Source of the DNA: an uncultured Granulosicoccaceae bacterium
GTDB lineage: Bacteria > Pseudomonadota > Gammaproteobacteria > Granulosicoccales > Granulosicoccaceae
Reading direction: 5' to 3'
NCBI GenBank assembly: GCA_937930305.1
Contig: CALGLE010000039.1
Coordinates: forward strand, 62,001 to 126,000
DNA: 64,000 nucleotides
The translations under genes and the position numbers were made by a program. The notes beneath the pieces were generated by a model that saw nothing but the letters and a program-made list of their open reading frames with translations, was not told the origin of the DNA and ran no database searches. Positions 35,913 through 45,833 of the stretch are shown here, in pieces (the first letter of the stretch is position 1; each line of letters starts with the position of its first letter).

Positions 35913-38252
35913 ATGAGCGCTTATTTACTTACAAGAGGTTGGAGAGATCGGCCCACCGGGGTTGAGATCACCCTGTGGGCGTCCACAGAAGATGGCCCCA
36001 TACAAATCTTGATCAGTGGGCAGCGCCCGGTGTGTTTTATCACACGAGACTCACAAGTCCTGCTCCCTGTGGACGCCGAAAGAGTCCCCAGAGATCTGAA
36101 AAGCCTGGATGGGCAAGCGGTGGATGCGGTTTATTTTCATCAACAGCGCAGCCTAACCGGGTTCAAACAGATTCAAATGGAACAAGATCATTCGCTGTTC
36201 GAGTCCGATGTTAAACCGCATGATCGCTACTTGATGGAGCGCTTTATTCAAACCGGATTCACCGTGGAGGGTGAATTCCAGCAACACAACGGATACAGGC
36301 AATTTCATAATCCGAAGTTAACGCCTGCCGATACATCCCCAAGCTTAAGAACATTGTCGCTTGATATAGAAACCCGCGCACACAGTGATCATTTGTACTC
36401 CATTGGTGCTGACGTTCGAGACTATTCTGCGGCAGGCTGGACATCTCATGCCGGCGTTGTGTTTATGATCAACGAAGACACTCAATTCAGTGATGAACCT
36501 CAACAAGAGCGCAACCTAGGTTATACATTGCATTACGTAGCGGATGAGAAATCACTGCTGTTGGAATTCATGCGGTGGCTGAAAACCATCGACCCTGATG
36601 TTTTAACAGGTTGGGCGGTTATAAATTTTGATTTAAATTTTCTTCAACGCGTTCATCAGCGTCTTAATGTGCCGTTTGACTATGGTCGAGGTGACGAACT
36701 GGCCACCATTCTTCAACCCGGATCCTCCGGACAACCGCGAATCGCAAGAATTCCGGGGCGTGCGGTATTCGACGGCATTGATTTATTAAAAGCTGGATTT
36801 TGGGCTTTTGAGAGTTTTTCATTGGACAACGTTGCCCATGAATTGTTGGGTGAAGGCAAATTAATAACATCAGCGCAGGATAAGGTGGGTGAAATTAATC
36901 GACTTTTTGAAATGGATAAGCCTGCCTTAGCTGATTACAACTTTCGCGATTGCTCTCTTGTTAATGATATTTTTGAAAAGGCCGACCTCATCAACTTTGC
37001 CTTGGAACGTGCAAATTTAACCGGCCTTGCCATTGACAGACTAGGCGGTTCCGTAGCTGCCTTAGACAATCTTTACCTGCCACGCTTGCATAGACGTGGG
37101 TATGTGGCAAGAGACATTGGCTACGCAAACGAAGGCTTAGGCAGCCCCGGCGGCTACGTTCTTGACTCACAACCTGGCTTATATCAAAACGTGTTGGTAC
37201 TGGATTTCAAAAGCCTGTACCCCAGCATCATTCGAACGTTCAAAATTGACCCACTCGGCTTACACCAACCGGGAGACAACCCAATTCCAGGGTTCTTAGA
37301 TGCAAATTTCTCACGCGATGAACACATACTGCCAGACCTTATTGAGGAGTTATGGCAGGCCAGAGACAAAGCGAAAGCACAATCTAATGCAGCACTCTCC
37401 CAAGCGATAAAAATTATTATGAACTCGTTTTACGGCGTGCTGGGCTCAAGCGGTTGTCGGTTTCACAGCGCTCAGTTGGCCTCAAGCATCACTCGCCGTG
37501 GCCACGATATCATCACGCGATCCCAGCAGATCATCGAATCGTTCGGATACCCTGTGATTTATGGCGACACCGATTCTTTATTCGTGCATTTAGGTGACGA
37601 GCATACCGCTGAATCAGCCAATCAAATTGGCATTCGCTTAATGAGTGATTTAAACCGTTGGTGGTCAGACACATTAAATAAAGAATTGAATCTTGAATGC
37701 CACCTAGAAGTGGAGTTTGAAACTCACTATGAGCAATTCTTCATGCCAACTGTGCGAGGCATGCCAACCGGCAGTAAGAAACGCTACGCTGGGGTGGTTA
37801 GACAAAGCGGTGAAAAGATACTGATTGTGAAAGGGCTTGAAGCCGCGCGCAATGATTGGACACCCTTAGCAAGAAACTTCCAACGCGAACTATTTAAACG
37901 AATTTTTAACAATGAACCAGTTAAGCAATATATTCAAAGCATGGATGCTGCCCTTTCCAGTGGCGAGTTGGATGAACAATTGGTTTATACCAAGCGCTTA
38001 CGTCGTCGGGTTGATGACTATATAAAGAATGTTCCGCCTCATGTGCAAGCGGCCAGAAAACTCAGTAAACCCGGAAATCGAATCAGTTACGTTATTACCT
38101 TAAACGGACCAGAACCGTTGGAAAGGTTGAACAGTGCACCGGACTATGAGCACTATCGAGAAAAACAGTTAGCTCCAGCTGCAGACGGCATACTGCAATT
38201 TTTGGATACCAGTTTTGCCACCATCACAGATGCACAAATGACCATGTTTTAG
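35913..38252 (+). CDS. polB: DNA polymerase II
   Basis: This is a family-B DNA polymerase with 3'-5' exonuclease, used in replication restart and lesion bypass. The start MSAYLLTRGWRDRPTGVEI (35913, 779 aa) aligns with E. coli Pol II; an upstream GTG at 35865 is less likely. Exonuclease motifs are LSLDIETRAH, WAVINFDLNFL and YNFRDCSL. Polymerase motifs are LDFKSLYPSIIRTFKIDP (A), KIIMNSFYGVLGS (B) and IYGDTDSLFV (C). All catalytic aspartates are present. In E. coli the gene is SOS-induced, but I see no CTGT-N8-ACAG box before this copy. Confidence 0.94.
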   Translation: MSAYLLTRGWRDRPTGVEITLWASTEDGPIQILISGQRPVCFITRDSQVLLPVDAERVPRDLKSLDGQAVDAVYFHQQRSLTGFKQIQMEQDHSLFESDVKPHDRYLMERFIQTGFTVEGEFQQHNGYRQFHNPKLTPADTSPSLRTLSLDIETRAHSDHLYSIGADVRDYSAAGWTSHAGVVFMINEDTQFSDEPQQERNLGYTLHYVADEKSLLLEFMRWLKTIDPDVLTGWAVINFDLNFLQRVHQRLNVPFDYGRGDELATILQPGSSGQPRIARIPGRAVFDGIDLLKAGFWAFESFSLDNVAHELLGEGKLITSAQDKVGEINRLFEMDKPALADYNFRDCSLVNDIFEKADLINFALERANLTGLAIDRLGGSVAALDNLYLPRLHRRGYVARDIGYANEGLGSPGGYVLDSQPGLYQNVLVLDFKSLYPSIIRTFKIDPLGLHQPGDNPIPGFLDANFSRDEHILPDLIEELWQARDKAKAQSNAALSQAIKIIMNSFYGVLGSSGCRFHSAQLASSITRRGHDIITRSQQIIESFGYPVIYGDTDSLFVHLGDEHTAESANQIGIRLMSDLNRWWSDTLNKELNLECHLEVEFETHYEQFFMPTVRGMPTGSKKRYAGVVRQSGEKILIVKGLEAARNDWTPLARNFQRELFKRIFNNEPVKQYIQSMDAALSSGELDEQLVYTKRLRRRVDDYIKNVPPHVQAARKLSKPGNRISYVITLNGPEPLERLNSAPDYEHYREKQLAPAADGILQFLDTSFATITDAQMTMF

Positions 38253-38256
38253 GACG

Positions 38257-38291
38257 AAAAAAGGGTACCAACAAAATCGGTACCCTTCTTT
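38257..38291. terminator. Bidirectional terminator between polB and the P460 gene
   Basis: A perfect hairpin (GGGTACC, 38263-38269, with GGTACCC, 38279-38285) is flanked by AAAAAA on the left and TTCTTT on the right, giving a T-rich tail on both strands. It ends polB and the convergent cytochrome gene. Confidence 0.85.
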
Positions 38292-38338
38292 AAATCTCAA
38301 TTATCTCGTTAAAACACTAACGAGCTAAGCGAACAAAA

Positions 38339-38854
38339 TTACTGTGTGGCCAAGAACTTGCCGTGGGTGAACACAAAGTCGTCTTTAGCAGCAATGGAAT
38401 GACAGCCTGAGCAGAAGGCACTCGGACCTGCTTTTGATTTGTAGCTATCCGCCCAAATCCAATCTTCTTTAGACACTTTGTCGCTGGCAGTGGCTTTCAA
38501 ACTGACCGTAACTGCACCACCGGTTCCACTTTCCCAAGCGGCTTTGTTATCAAACTGTTCTTTAATGATGACGGTGCCTGCTGGAAAATTGTATGGGCCA
38601 TCGCCCGCCAGCATCGCCGCACCAATATCGTTTACGTAGACGTCTCGATACCCTTCGGGGCCTTTATGCACATTACCAATAAAACCGGTCGGATCACCCG
38701 TACCGACTTTACCTTCTGTCACTTTTGTCCAATTTTTATAGTCTGCCCAGCGCTCATCAGCGGAACGGCCTGGAAGTGATTGGCAGCCAGCAATTACGAC
38801 GGTGAAACCGCCTAGCAAGAGCGCTGCTGTGGTGCCACGAAAAGACATACGCAT
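38339..38854 (-). CDS. Cytochrome P460-family lipoprotein
   Basis: This is a 171-residue c-type haem lipoprotein. The signal ends in a lipobox VIAGC. The fold resembles cytochrome P460: an early WADYKNWTKVTEG, the FPAGTVIIKEQFD strand, and a C-terminal haem-binding CSGCH in SAFCSGCHSIAAKDDFVFTH. P460 proteins oxidise hydroxylamine or handle NO, but many relatives have an ordinary c-haem and unknown substrates. An AGGGG Shine-Dalgarno lies 6 nt before the start at 38854. Confidence 0.78.
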   Translation of the reverse strand: MRMSFRGTTAALLLGGFTVVIAGCQSLPGRSADERWADYKNWTKVTEGKVGTGDPTGFIGNVHKGPEGYRDVYVNDIGAAMLAGDGPYNFPAGTVIIKEQFDNKAAWESGTGGAVTVSLKATASDKVSKEDWIWADSYKSKAGPSAFCSGCHSIAAKDDFVFTHGKFLATQ

Positions 38855-38880
38855 GTCATACCCCTAGAGATAATGGAATG

Positions 38881-38901
38881 GAAAAAGCCGCGCAACGCGG
38901 A
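38881..38901 (-). terminator. Intrinsic terminator after malate synthase
   Basis: On the minus strand the sequence reads CCGCG-TTG-CGCGG followed by CTTTTTCC. It lies about 126 bp past the glcB stop and just before the P460 gene. Confidence 0.7.
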
Positions 38902-39026
38902 CCTTGCGACGAACCTGCAGTCTACTAGTATAGACAATCGATAGCCAAAAGCAGGCTCGTCAGGGGTTTGACTGGTTGAAGCAGAAAAGTTTCCACCTCA
39001 ACCAAAGTTTTATAGACCTGAGCTTG

Positions 39027-41201
39027 TTAAGCGAACTGCCCTTTGCGCTCGCGCCGTCGCTGTGTGAGCACAAACTCGGTGTAGCCATTGGCTTGTTCTC
39101 GTCCTTTGAGAACTAAATCAAGCGCTGCTTGGAAAGCCAGACTGTCCGAGAACTCGGGTGCCATCGCAACGTAATCCGGATCGTGCGAATTTTGACCATC
39201 GACGATTAAGGCCATACGCTCCATGGTGTCACGCACCTGAGCTTCACTGATCAACTCGTGCTCTAGCCAATTGGCCAGTAGCTGACTGGAAATTCGCAAC
39301 GTAGCCCTATCTTCCATCAATCCCACGTTATTGATATCAGGCACTTTGGAGCAACCCACACCGTTGTTCACCCATCGCACGACATAACCCAGGATGCTCT
39401 GGGAATTGTTGTCGAGTTCACGTTGGATTTCATCGGTCGAAAAATTTCGCCCTGTCTCTGCCAGCGGAATTTCCAACAAACTGTCTACCGATGCTGGCGC
39501 TCGCTTAGCGATTTCATCTTGTCGATCAGACACGGATACTTCGTGGTAGTGAGTGGCGTGCAATGTGGCCGCTGTGGGTGATGGAACCCAAGCGGTGGTT
39601 GCACCCGACATGGGGTGGCCTTGTTTGGTGGCCAGCATGTCAGCCATTTGATCGGGCATGGCCCACATGCCCTTGCCGATTTGACCGTTTCCACGCAAGC
39701 CACATTTTAAGCCCACATCAACGTTGTTGTCTTCATAGGTGGACAACCAAGTGGCATTTTTCATTTCACCTTTGGGCACCATGACACCCGCGTACATACT
39801 GGTGTGCATTTCATCGCCGGTTCGATCAAGAAAACCGGTGTTGATAAAAATGACTCGCTCACTGGCCGCCGCTATACAGGCCTCTAAATTCACACTGGTG
39901 CGTCGTTCTTCATCCATGATGCCGATTTTCATGGTGTTCTTTGGCAAGTCAAGCGACTTCTCAACTTGAGCAAATAAGTCAACCGCTAACGCCACTTCTT
40001 CAGGCCCATGCATTTTCGGTTTAACCACATACATACTGCCGGTTCGAGAGTTTCGTGGCTGGTCGCTGGATTTGATGAAGTCATGGTTGGCGCACAGGCA
40101 AGTGACCATCGCGTCCAACAAAGTTTCGTGCACTTCCTCACCATCAGGAGTGAGTACCGCATCGGTTTTCATGTGCTGGCCAACGTTACGAACCAACTGC
40201 ACACTGCGTCCTGGCAGCGTCAATGTGCTTCCATCAATAGCCGTATAGATGCGATCAGGGTTTAAGGCTCGAACGACCGTCTTTCCACCTTTTTGAAACG
40301 ATTCCTCCAACTTGCCTGTCATCAACCCTAACCAGTTGCGGTAAACCACAACCTTATCTTCGGCGTCGACCGCAGCGACCGAGTCTTCGCAGTCCTGAAT
40401 GGTACTTAATGCCGACTCCAACCAAACGTCTTTCATCCCAGAAGAGCTGTCTTTACCTATGGGGTGATCTCGGTCAATATGCAGTTCGATGTGCAGACCA
40501 TTGTTCTTTAAAATAATGACCGAAGGAGAAGCTTCATCGCCATCAAAACCAACGCATTGCGAAGGATCTTTTATTCCAATGACACTTCCCGAGTTAAGCG
40601 TTGCTTGTAACGCGCCGTCCACGATGGCGAAGCTTATTACGTCTGCGTATTCGCCTTGAGCAAGCGGCACCGCACCGTTCAAAAATTGATTGGCCCAAGC
40701 AATAACGCGCTGGCCTCGCTTCGGGTTGTAGGCACCCGATCGTTCGGCACCATCGTCTTCACTGATTGAGTCTGTGCCATAAAGTGCATCGTACAAGCTG
40801 CCCCACCGAGCATTGGCCGCATTCAACGCATACCGAGCGTTGTTTACGGGCACAACCAATTGCGGCCCAGCCGTTGTCGAGATTTCAGGATCTACACGAT
40901 CGACCGAGATTTGACTAGCACTTGGAATAGGAACTAAATAGCCGATATCCGTTAGAAACTTTTTATATTCAGACAATTCGTTGCTGCCTGGATTCTCTTT
41001 GTGCCAGTTATCAATGGAAGCTTGCAGCTCATCACGCTTGGCTAAAACCTCAGCCGTCCTCGGATTGAAGTCATCGAGCACCGAAGCTAAGCCATTCCAG
41101 AAGCTGTTGCTGGTGATGCCGGAACCTGGCAGCGCTTCTTGTTCGATGAATTGATGAAGCGCTTCGGCTACCTGATAGCCGCCGGCGATAGAGATGCTCA
41201 T
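39027..41201 (-). CDS. glcB: Malate synthase G
   Basis: This enzyme condenses glyoxylate with acetyl-CoA to malate, the second step of the glyoxylate cycle. The 724-residue length matches the monomeric G isoform (about 723 aa). Recognisable blocks are [58 protein letters not shown], and near the C-terminus [23 protein letters not shown]-like AGGT lies 8 nt upstream of the start. Isocitrate lyase is not in the window. The shared upstream region with the GH16 gene holds a CRP-like site. Confidence 0.95.
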   Translation of the reverse strand: MSISIAGGYQVAEALHQFIEQEALPGSGITSNSFWNGLASVLDDFNPRTAEVLAKRDELQASIDNWHKENPGSNELSEYKKFLTDIGYLVPIPSASQISVDRVDPEISTTAGPQLVVPVNNARYALNAANARWGSLYDALYGTDSISEDDGAERSGAYNPKRGQRVIAWANQFLNGAVPLAQGEYADVISFAIVDGALQATLNSGSVIGIKDPSQCVGFDGDEASPSVIILKNNGLHIELHIDRDHPIGKDSSSGMKDVWLESALSTIQDCEDSVAAVDAEDKVVVYRNWLGLMTGKLEESFQKGGKTVVRALNPDRIYTAIDGSTLTLPGRSVQLVRNVGQHMKTDAVLTPDGEEVHETLLDAMVTCLCANHDFIKSSDQPRNSRTGSMYVVKPKMHGPEEVALAVDLFAQVEKSLDLPKNTMKIGIMDEERRTSVNLEACIAAASERVIFINTGFLDRTGDEMHTSMYAGVMVPKGEMKNATWLSTYEDNNVDVGLKCGLRGNGQIGKGMWAMPDQMADMLATKQGHPMSGATTAWVPSPTAATLHATHYHEVSVSDRQDEIAKRAPASVDSLLEIPLAETGRNFSTDEIQRELDNNSQSILGYVVRWVNNGVGCSKVPDINNVGLMEDRATLRISSQLLANWLEHELISEAQVRDTMERMALIVDGQNSHDPDYVAMAPEFSDSLAFQAALDLVLKGREQANGYTEFVLTQRRRERKGQFA

Positions 41202-41610
41202 TGCTTATACCTAGAATTGTTCGAGGACCCGATCTGTGATCGAACCTCACTGTTTGTTATCTGGGCATATTACCAATGCATGGAACCAAAATGGGTTAAA
41301 AAGTCACTAAATAAGTTCATGTCTTCACACGATGAGAAGTCGCGTCCTGCGGATCATATTTGGGCCGAGCTGATGGGCCTGCATGCGATTTGATGAAAGA
41401 TTGCGCCATTCCCGTCAGGAACCTGAACTGTTGAGCATTGATCTTACTTATGTGTCACGGATCACATGCAAAATCAGACACAGCTCTGAGGGTGTTAATG
41501 ACCGACGGTGGTATTATTCTGCGCAGCGATGTACCAGAACTCATAGAACAATTTTGTCGCCCAGATCACCCGACAGCACGCCTCAACTGATCGCATAAAT
41601 AGGAATCCCA
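41202..41610. other. Divergent regulatory stretch
   Basis: This 409-bp gap separates glcB (minus) from the GH16 gene (plus). Apart from the CRP-like site at 41451-41466 I see no gene; short open frames lack a ribosome-binding site. Both promoters should lie here. Confidence 0.5.
41451..41466. promoter_or_regulatory. CRP/Vfr-like binding site
   Basis: TGTGTCACGGATCACA closely fits the consensus TGTGA-N6-TCACA (one mismatch in the left half). It lies about 145 bp before the GH16 start and 250 bp before glcB, both carbon-use genes. Catabolite control of either is inferred. Confidence 0.5.
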
Positions 41611-43398
41611 GTGCACGATACCCATAAAATTCTTCGGTTAGCTTTATTGGCCCTAACATCGACCTCCTTCGTTGCTTGCTCCTCGGGCAATTCGAATGAC
41701 CCCGTCGACAATTCAAATAACCCTGCAGCACCCGTTGTCGTTGAAACCATGGATGGGGGTGGCTCCGGCCCAACCATCAACCCCGGCAATGGCGATGGCC
41801 AAGCCGATGGTTCATCAGATGGCACCAGCGATGGCGTTTCAGACGGTACAAGCGACGGTGCATCGGATGGCACTGCCGACGGTGAAATGGATGGCGGTAC
41901 TGACGGCACGGTAGATGGAAGTGCTGATGGAGCATCTGATGGTTCAAATATTGGCGAACCAGCACCATTAGCAGCCGACGAAGTACCACCCACTCTGCCT
42001 GATCCATTCGCACTGCCAGTACCGGGCCCGTCTATTGAAGATCCGTTCAATACCGCTTTGGATGTCGACAGTGAGTCACCTTTAGCTGGCGGCCCACCCA
42101 CAACACCTAAGAACTTACGCATTGATTTAATCAGTAACGATTGGGCTGAAATAAATTGGGCGCCTGCAAACGACGATGTTGAAGTGGTTGCGTACAACGT
42201 GTATCGAAGCGATGGCGTGGTGTACGAAGTTGCTCGCGATGAAACCAGCTCGAATGGTGGCACACAAGCCGAGATCGATAAATTCTGGACGACAACGGCG
42301 TTTATCGATTGCAATTTCACACGCTTCTTTGACACCATTCATAACTGCCAAGATAATGGTCCAGAGCCTGGTGAAACCTACAGCTACACTGTGACAGCGG
42401 TAGACAATGAAGGTCAAGAATCACCGCGTTCCAATGCCGTCACCATTACGTATCACGCCGAGAGCGGTGCACCGATCCCGCGTTATGAAGATCCGTACTT
42501 GGACGTCAATGATGATTTTGCCCAGCGCAATAATTTATCGGAAACTCGCTTTTTCTTAGATGAATTCGATACGGTATTCGAAGACGAATTCAACGGCGAC
42601 TCTATCGACGATACCAAATGGACTACGGGTTTAGTGTGGGGAGATACCAGAATCATCAATGGGGAGCAGCAGTATTTTGTTAACACGCAAACCCAGCCTG
42701 ATTTTGGGTATAACCCATTCAAATTCACGGGTGATTCTTTAATCATCGAAGCCGTGCCCGTACCCGATGAACTTCGAGAGTCTCTGCCGCCTGTATGTGA
42801 TGAAATTGACCCAACAGGATTGGATCGATGTGAGTTTCTATCTGGCGCTTTGTCTTCTCACTCCGATGATGGTACCTCTAAATTTCAGTTCTTATACGGC
42901 TACACAGAAGGTCGTTTGAAAGTCAGTGGTGCGCCCGGTGCCTTGTCAAGCTTCTACCTTTACCACCGATACCCTGGTTCAGGAATTTTACGACATGGAC
43001 CTGAAATCGACATCATTGAATACTTAGGTGAAAACCCATTCGGTGCAGAAGATGCATTTCAAACCTATCACTACCAAGACCCTGCCACTGGCATCATTCG
43101 CTCCGCGCCAACCATGTCTCATCAGAACCCAGACGGTGAGTTGTACAGTGATGATTGGCACACCTATGGCGTATTGTGGGAGCCTTCACTGGTTATCTGG
43201 TACATAGATGGTGTAGAAATTAAACGCTTAACCGGCCCGCAAGTTGGACGACAACCCATGAACATCGTGAACTACCTAGTTGCGGGTTCTGGCTGGGCAC
43301 CCACTCCAGATGTCAACGCAGATATATTCCCCATTCAATTTGAAGTGGATTACATCCGTGTCATGCAACGTCCTGCCTACTTTGGGGCTGGTCGGTAA
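41611..43398 (+). CDS. Glycoside hydrolase family 16 lipoprotein
   Basis: This is a predicted outer-membrane lipoprotein glucanase, probably laminarinase-like. The GTG start at 41611 has TAGGAA upstream. The lipobox is FVACSS. An Asp-Gly-rich linker of about 50 residues follows (DGTSDGVSDGTSDGASDG), then a fibronectin type III domain (about 165-285; TPKNLRIDLI ... YSYTVTAVDN) and the GH16 domain (about 310-595). The catalytic motif GPEIDIIEYLGENP supplies the nucleophile and acid/base glutamates; EDEFNGDSIDDTKWTTG is the typical entry. It should cut beta-1,3- or mixed glucans outside the cell. A strong terminator follows. Confidence 0.88.
   Translation: MHDTHKILRLALLALTSTSFVACSSGNSNDPVDNSNNPAAPVVVETMDGGGSGPTINPGNGDGQADGSSDGTSDGVSDGTSDGASDGTADGEMDGGTDGTVDGSADGASDGSNIGEPAPLAADEVPPTLPDPFALPVPGPSIEDPFNTALDVDSESPLAGGPPTTPKNLRIDLISNDWAEINWAPANDDVEVVAYNVYRSDGVVYEVARDETSSNGGTQAEIDKFWTTTAFIDCNFTRFFDTIHNCQDNGPEPGETYSYTVTAVDNEGQESPRSNAVTITYHAESGAPIPRYEDPYLDVNDDFAQRNNLSETRFFLDEFDTVFEDEFNGDSIDDTKWTTGLVWGDTRIINGEQQYFVNTQTQPDFGYNPFKFTGDSLIIEAVPVPDELRESLPPVCDEIDPTGLDRCEFLSGALSSHSDDGTSKFQFLYGYTEGRLKVSGAPGALSSFYLYHRYPGSGILRHGPEIDIIEYLGENPFGAEDAFQTYHYQDPATGIIRSAPTMSHQNPDGELYSDDWHTYGVLWEPSLVIWYIDGVEIKRLTGPQVGRQPMNIVNYLVAGSGWAPTPDVNADIFPIQFEVDYIRVMQRPAYFGAGR
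41794..41946 (+). repeat. Asp-Gly linker repeat in the GH16 gene
   Basis: An in-frame 12-bp repeat based on GATGGC/GACGGT with a variable middle encodes DGxS/DGxA units. It separates the lipid anchor from the folded domains. The opposite strand is also open here because of this repeat and is not a gene. Confidence 0.75.
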
Positions 43399-43426
43399 AC
43401 AACAGTTTTTTAGATCGATGCTTGTT

Positions 43427-43455
43427 GGGGTCGCTTAGGCGGCCCCTTTTTGTTT
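43427..43455 (+). terminator. Terminator after the GH16 gene
   Basis: GGGGTCGC-TTAG-GCGGCCCC (one G-T pair) is followed by TTTTTGTTT. It is a strong intrinsic terminator. Confidence 0.88.
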
Positions 43456-43520
43456 GGGCTTGCGGAAATCTCTATCGCACCAAGTAAGATTGAAATCCGC
43501 CGATTGACCACAGTGTTTTT

Positions 43521-44036
43521 TTAGCTCGACAACTCAACCATTTTCCGGATTGTGTTTATATTTCGTGCGGTACCCATTTTCTGAGCCGGAAATTTTAGCT
43601 TTGACCGTGCCATGCCCGATCCATAGTGCACATAGATTTCACGCAGTCCTAGCGCAAGCTCCTCATCATCCTGGCCTTTTACCTGTTCAAGCGTATCTAC
43701 CGGTGGTTTCTTATCAAGAAACAGTGCAACCGTATGGTTGGGTTTTTTATCTGGAAAGGGATTATTTTCTAAAACACATTTGAGCTCACTGGCTGTTCGA
43801 ATGATCACCCCAACCTCTTTATTGGCGTATTCATTAAGCTCAGCTTCCAATTCAGCTTTTATGTTTTTTTTGCTTTCGTTACTTGCGAATACAACGTTGC
43901 CACTGGCTATATAAGTTTTCACATCAGTGAGACCAATCGATTCACACATCGCTATGAGCGTGGCCATAGGCAGCTTACCCGTACCACCAACATTCACGGC
44001 TCGGAGAAAGGCTATATATTTTTTATTTGCCGCCAT
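43521..44036 (-). CDS. DUF1697-family protein
   Basis: This 171-residue protein begins KKYIAFLRAVNVGGTGKLPM and contains DVKTYIASGNVVFAS, the hallmarks of DUF1697, a widespread cytosolic family of unknown function. The start at 44036 is set by AGGTGA 8 nt upstream; a GTG four codons earlier lacks it. It is the last gene of the five-gene minus-strand run starting at 45720. Confidence 0.82.
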   Translation of the reverse strand: MAANKKYIAFLRAVNVGGTGKLPMATLIAMCESIGLTDVKTYIASGNVVFASNESKKNIKAELEAELNEYANKEVGVIIRTASELKCVLENNPFPDKKPNHTVALFLDKKPPVDTLEQVKGQDDEELALGLREIYVHYGSGMARSKLKFPAQKMGTARNINTIRKMVELSS

Positions 44037-44102
44037 AAATTTATTCACCTACATGTTGTTCTGAGCCACGTATAGCTCGGCTGCGTTCTTCAAGTCGGTA
44101 AA

Positions 44103-44498
44103 TCACTGACGCTTAACGTCAGGATCTATAAAGTCCCAATGTTGGGCGGAATTGGCGTATACCGCTATTTCAGGTTTGAACAAGCTGGGATCATCCAAGG
44201 TCGCAGCATGAAAAAAATACGCATCGGGCATAACCGATGTCGTTTTATAGATCGGATTGCCACAGGTCGGACAAAAGGCACTGACAACAGAGTTTCCCGC
44301 GTCTGATGTTAAGGTGTAGGTTTTAACGGTGCCTAAAATCACTGTTGTGTCGGCCGACATTGAAAATTGTGCTGAATGACCGGCCCCAGTTATTTTTTGA
44401 CACTGAGTGCATTGACATAACAGCGAAAAACCAGGCTCTGCTTCACAGCGATAAGTGATGGAGCCGCATAGACACTGCCCGGTAATTAATGTGTTCAA
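44103..44498 (-). CDS. GFA-family zinc protein
   Basis: This 131-residue protein is of the GFA (glutathione-dependent formaldehyde-activating-like, CENP-V) fold. Zinc cysteines appear in GQCLCGSITYRC, CQCTQCQKITG and FCPTCGNPIY. Most members are not proven enzymes. Translation starts at TTG (44498), supported by GAGGA 6 nt upstream. Confidence 0.85.
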   Translation of the reverse strand: MNTLITGQCLCGSITYRCEAEPGFSLLCQCTQCQKITGAGHSAQFSMSADTTVILGTVKTYTLTSDAGNSVVSAFCPTCGNPIYKTTSVMPDAYFFHAATLDDPSLFKPEIAVYANSAQHWDFIDPDVKRQ

Positions 44499-44588
44499 GA
44501 TTTTTCCTCACTGACTCGCTTCAGTCATAAGAAATCAAAAGCTGATACCTGAATTTTTGATTAACCATCTAACAAGCGATTAATCGAA

Positions 44589-44933
44589 TTACTTCGGGGG
44601 CATCGCTTCCACAAATTTTAATGCAAGCTTTGCCAGTGACTTAAGATCAGAATCATTACAGTTATCTGCATCGACAAAAATCATACCACCCATGCGCCGC
44701 TTCCCCTGTGTCACTACCTCGGTTTCTGGAAACGACAAAGCCTTTGACTCATTCTCTTTGCCCACACGAAACATAAATCTACCGTGCCCCGTTTCCACAT
44801 TTCGGTCGGCACCACCCAGCATATGCCCATTCAGAATAAAACAATGGCCACCCATCATTTTCTTCTCTTCAATACCTTTTCGATTATTAACCGCCCTATA
44901 AAAGCGCTGGGTCAGTTCACTATCGATTGCCAT
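44589..44933 (-). CDS. TfoX N-terminal domain protein
   Basis: This 114-residue protein is of the TfoX/Sxy N-terminal type (RKGIEEKKMMGGHCFILNGH, MFRVGK, MGGMIFVDAD). It has only the N-terminal domain; the C-terminal half of TfoX that helps switch on competence genes is absent. It may be a stand-alone protein of unknown use. It belongs to the minus-strand run. Confidence 0.78.
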   Translation of the reverse strand: MAIDSELTQRFYRAVNNRKGIEEKKMMGGHCFILNGHMLGGADRNVETGHGRFMFRVGKENESKALSFPETEVVTQGKRRMGGMIFVDADNCNDSDLKSLAKLALKFVEAMPPK

Positions 44934-44966
44934 AGCGGTTTCTCGATTTCATTGACCTACCAGCAA

Positions 44967-45281
44967 TTAGGGCGGTGTCATTAGCTCAGCCACTTCTATG
45001 GTGCCCTGATTGACAAGAATTGGGCATCTATTGACAGCATCTAATGCGGTGCTCATGGAACGACTTGATATAAGCATGTAGCCAGAAAGCTTATAGTTCT
45101 CAGCTACTTTCTGATTTCCGGATGCAGATACGGATTGATTGTTACCGACTATGCTACCAGGATCAATAACATCTTCGCCTAATGAATTCATCCACAGCTC
45201 CCATTTGGACATGATCTGTTGCATGACTTTTGGGTCATCTGGCATTTTTCCGCCATGAAACGCTAATAGAAATTTAGACAT
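44967..45281 (-). CDS. YciI-like small protein
   Basis: This 104-residue protein of the YciI/DGPF-like ferredoxin-fold group begins MSKFLLAFHGGKMP and has WELWMNSLGEDVIDPGS and GYMLISSRSMSTALDAV. Members are small cytosolic proteins, some of them near sigma factors or glyoxalase genes. AGAGGA lies upstream of the ATG. Confidence 0.72.
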   Translation of the reverse strand: MSKFLLAFHGGKMPDDPKVMQQIMSKWELWMNSLGEDVIDPGSIVGNNQSVSASGNQKVAENYKLSGYMLISSRSMSTALDAVNRCPILVNQGTIEVAELMTPP

Positions 45282-45327
45282 AACTTTTCCTCTTTTAATT
45301 TCGAATAAAGCAGTAGGTACACATTGA

Positions 45328-45720
45328 TTACAAAACTATTAACTCCAGGCCGATAGAAACAGCCACGATTAAAAAGGCTGACAGTGATAACAATGTTCCG
45401 ATGAGGCGAGCGTTGTTAAGTGGTTTATCCAGTGTCACCATACCGACGTAGTGAATCAATCTACTTGCACTCATCAACACGCCACAAACCCAAAGAACTG
45501 TTGTAGAGGCACCCAGGTATTCTGCCGTTGCCAAGCCAACTAAAAACAGCGGAACATTTTCAATAAAATTACCGTGCCCTCGGGCCAGTCGATCCAGTTT
45601 CTCTTCTCCACCCCAGAAAGGCACCCCCACTTTTAGGCGATGAGGCCCAATAGGTAAAATAATGACGATATTCATAACAATGAAAAGCAGAACGAATAAC
45701 GGAGTAACTGACAATGTCAT
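45328..45720 (-). CDS. MAPEG-family membrane protein
   Basis: This 130-residue protein with four membrane helices resembles MAPEG proteins (microsomal glutathione transferase relatives): ILPIGPHRLKVGVPFWGG, LARGHGNFIENVPLFLVGLA and ASRLIHYVGMV. It may use glutathione or handle lipophilic compounds. It is the first gene of the five-gene minus-strand run and is divergent from the TetR regulator. Confidence 0.83.
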   Translation of the reverse strand: MTLSVTPLFVLLFIVMNIVIILPIGPHRLKVGVPFWGGEEKLDRLARGHGNFIENVPLFLVGLATAEYLGASTTVLWVCGVLMSASRLIHYVGMVTLDKPLNNARLIGTLLSLSAFLIVAVSIGLELIVL

Positions 45721-45765
45721 GATTTACGGCCCTCTTTAGCGATAATGAAATCATAAAAGCTTTCA

Positions 45766-45787
45766 AAATATGATCAAGAACATATTT
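45766..45787. promoter_or_regulatory. Palindromic candidate TetR operator
   Basis: AAATATG and CATATTT form a perfect 7-bp inverted repeat around an 8-bp spacer, midway between the MAPEG and TetR starts. TetR-family regulators commonly bind such sites in the divergent gap. Confidence 0.55.
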
Positions 45788-45833
45788 AGAATTTTGTTAT
45801 TGTCCTTTTTAAGGCTAAATCGAGGGAGGTTTC

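Noticed and set aside
41583..42338. 251-residue minus-strand frame opposite the GH16 gene
   Set aside because: It is kept open by the Asp-Gly repeat, giving a Pro/Ser-rich mirror product with no gene features.
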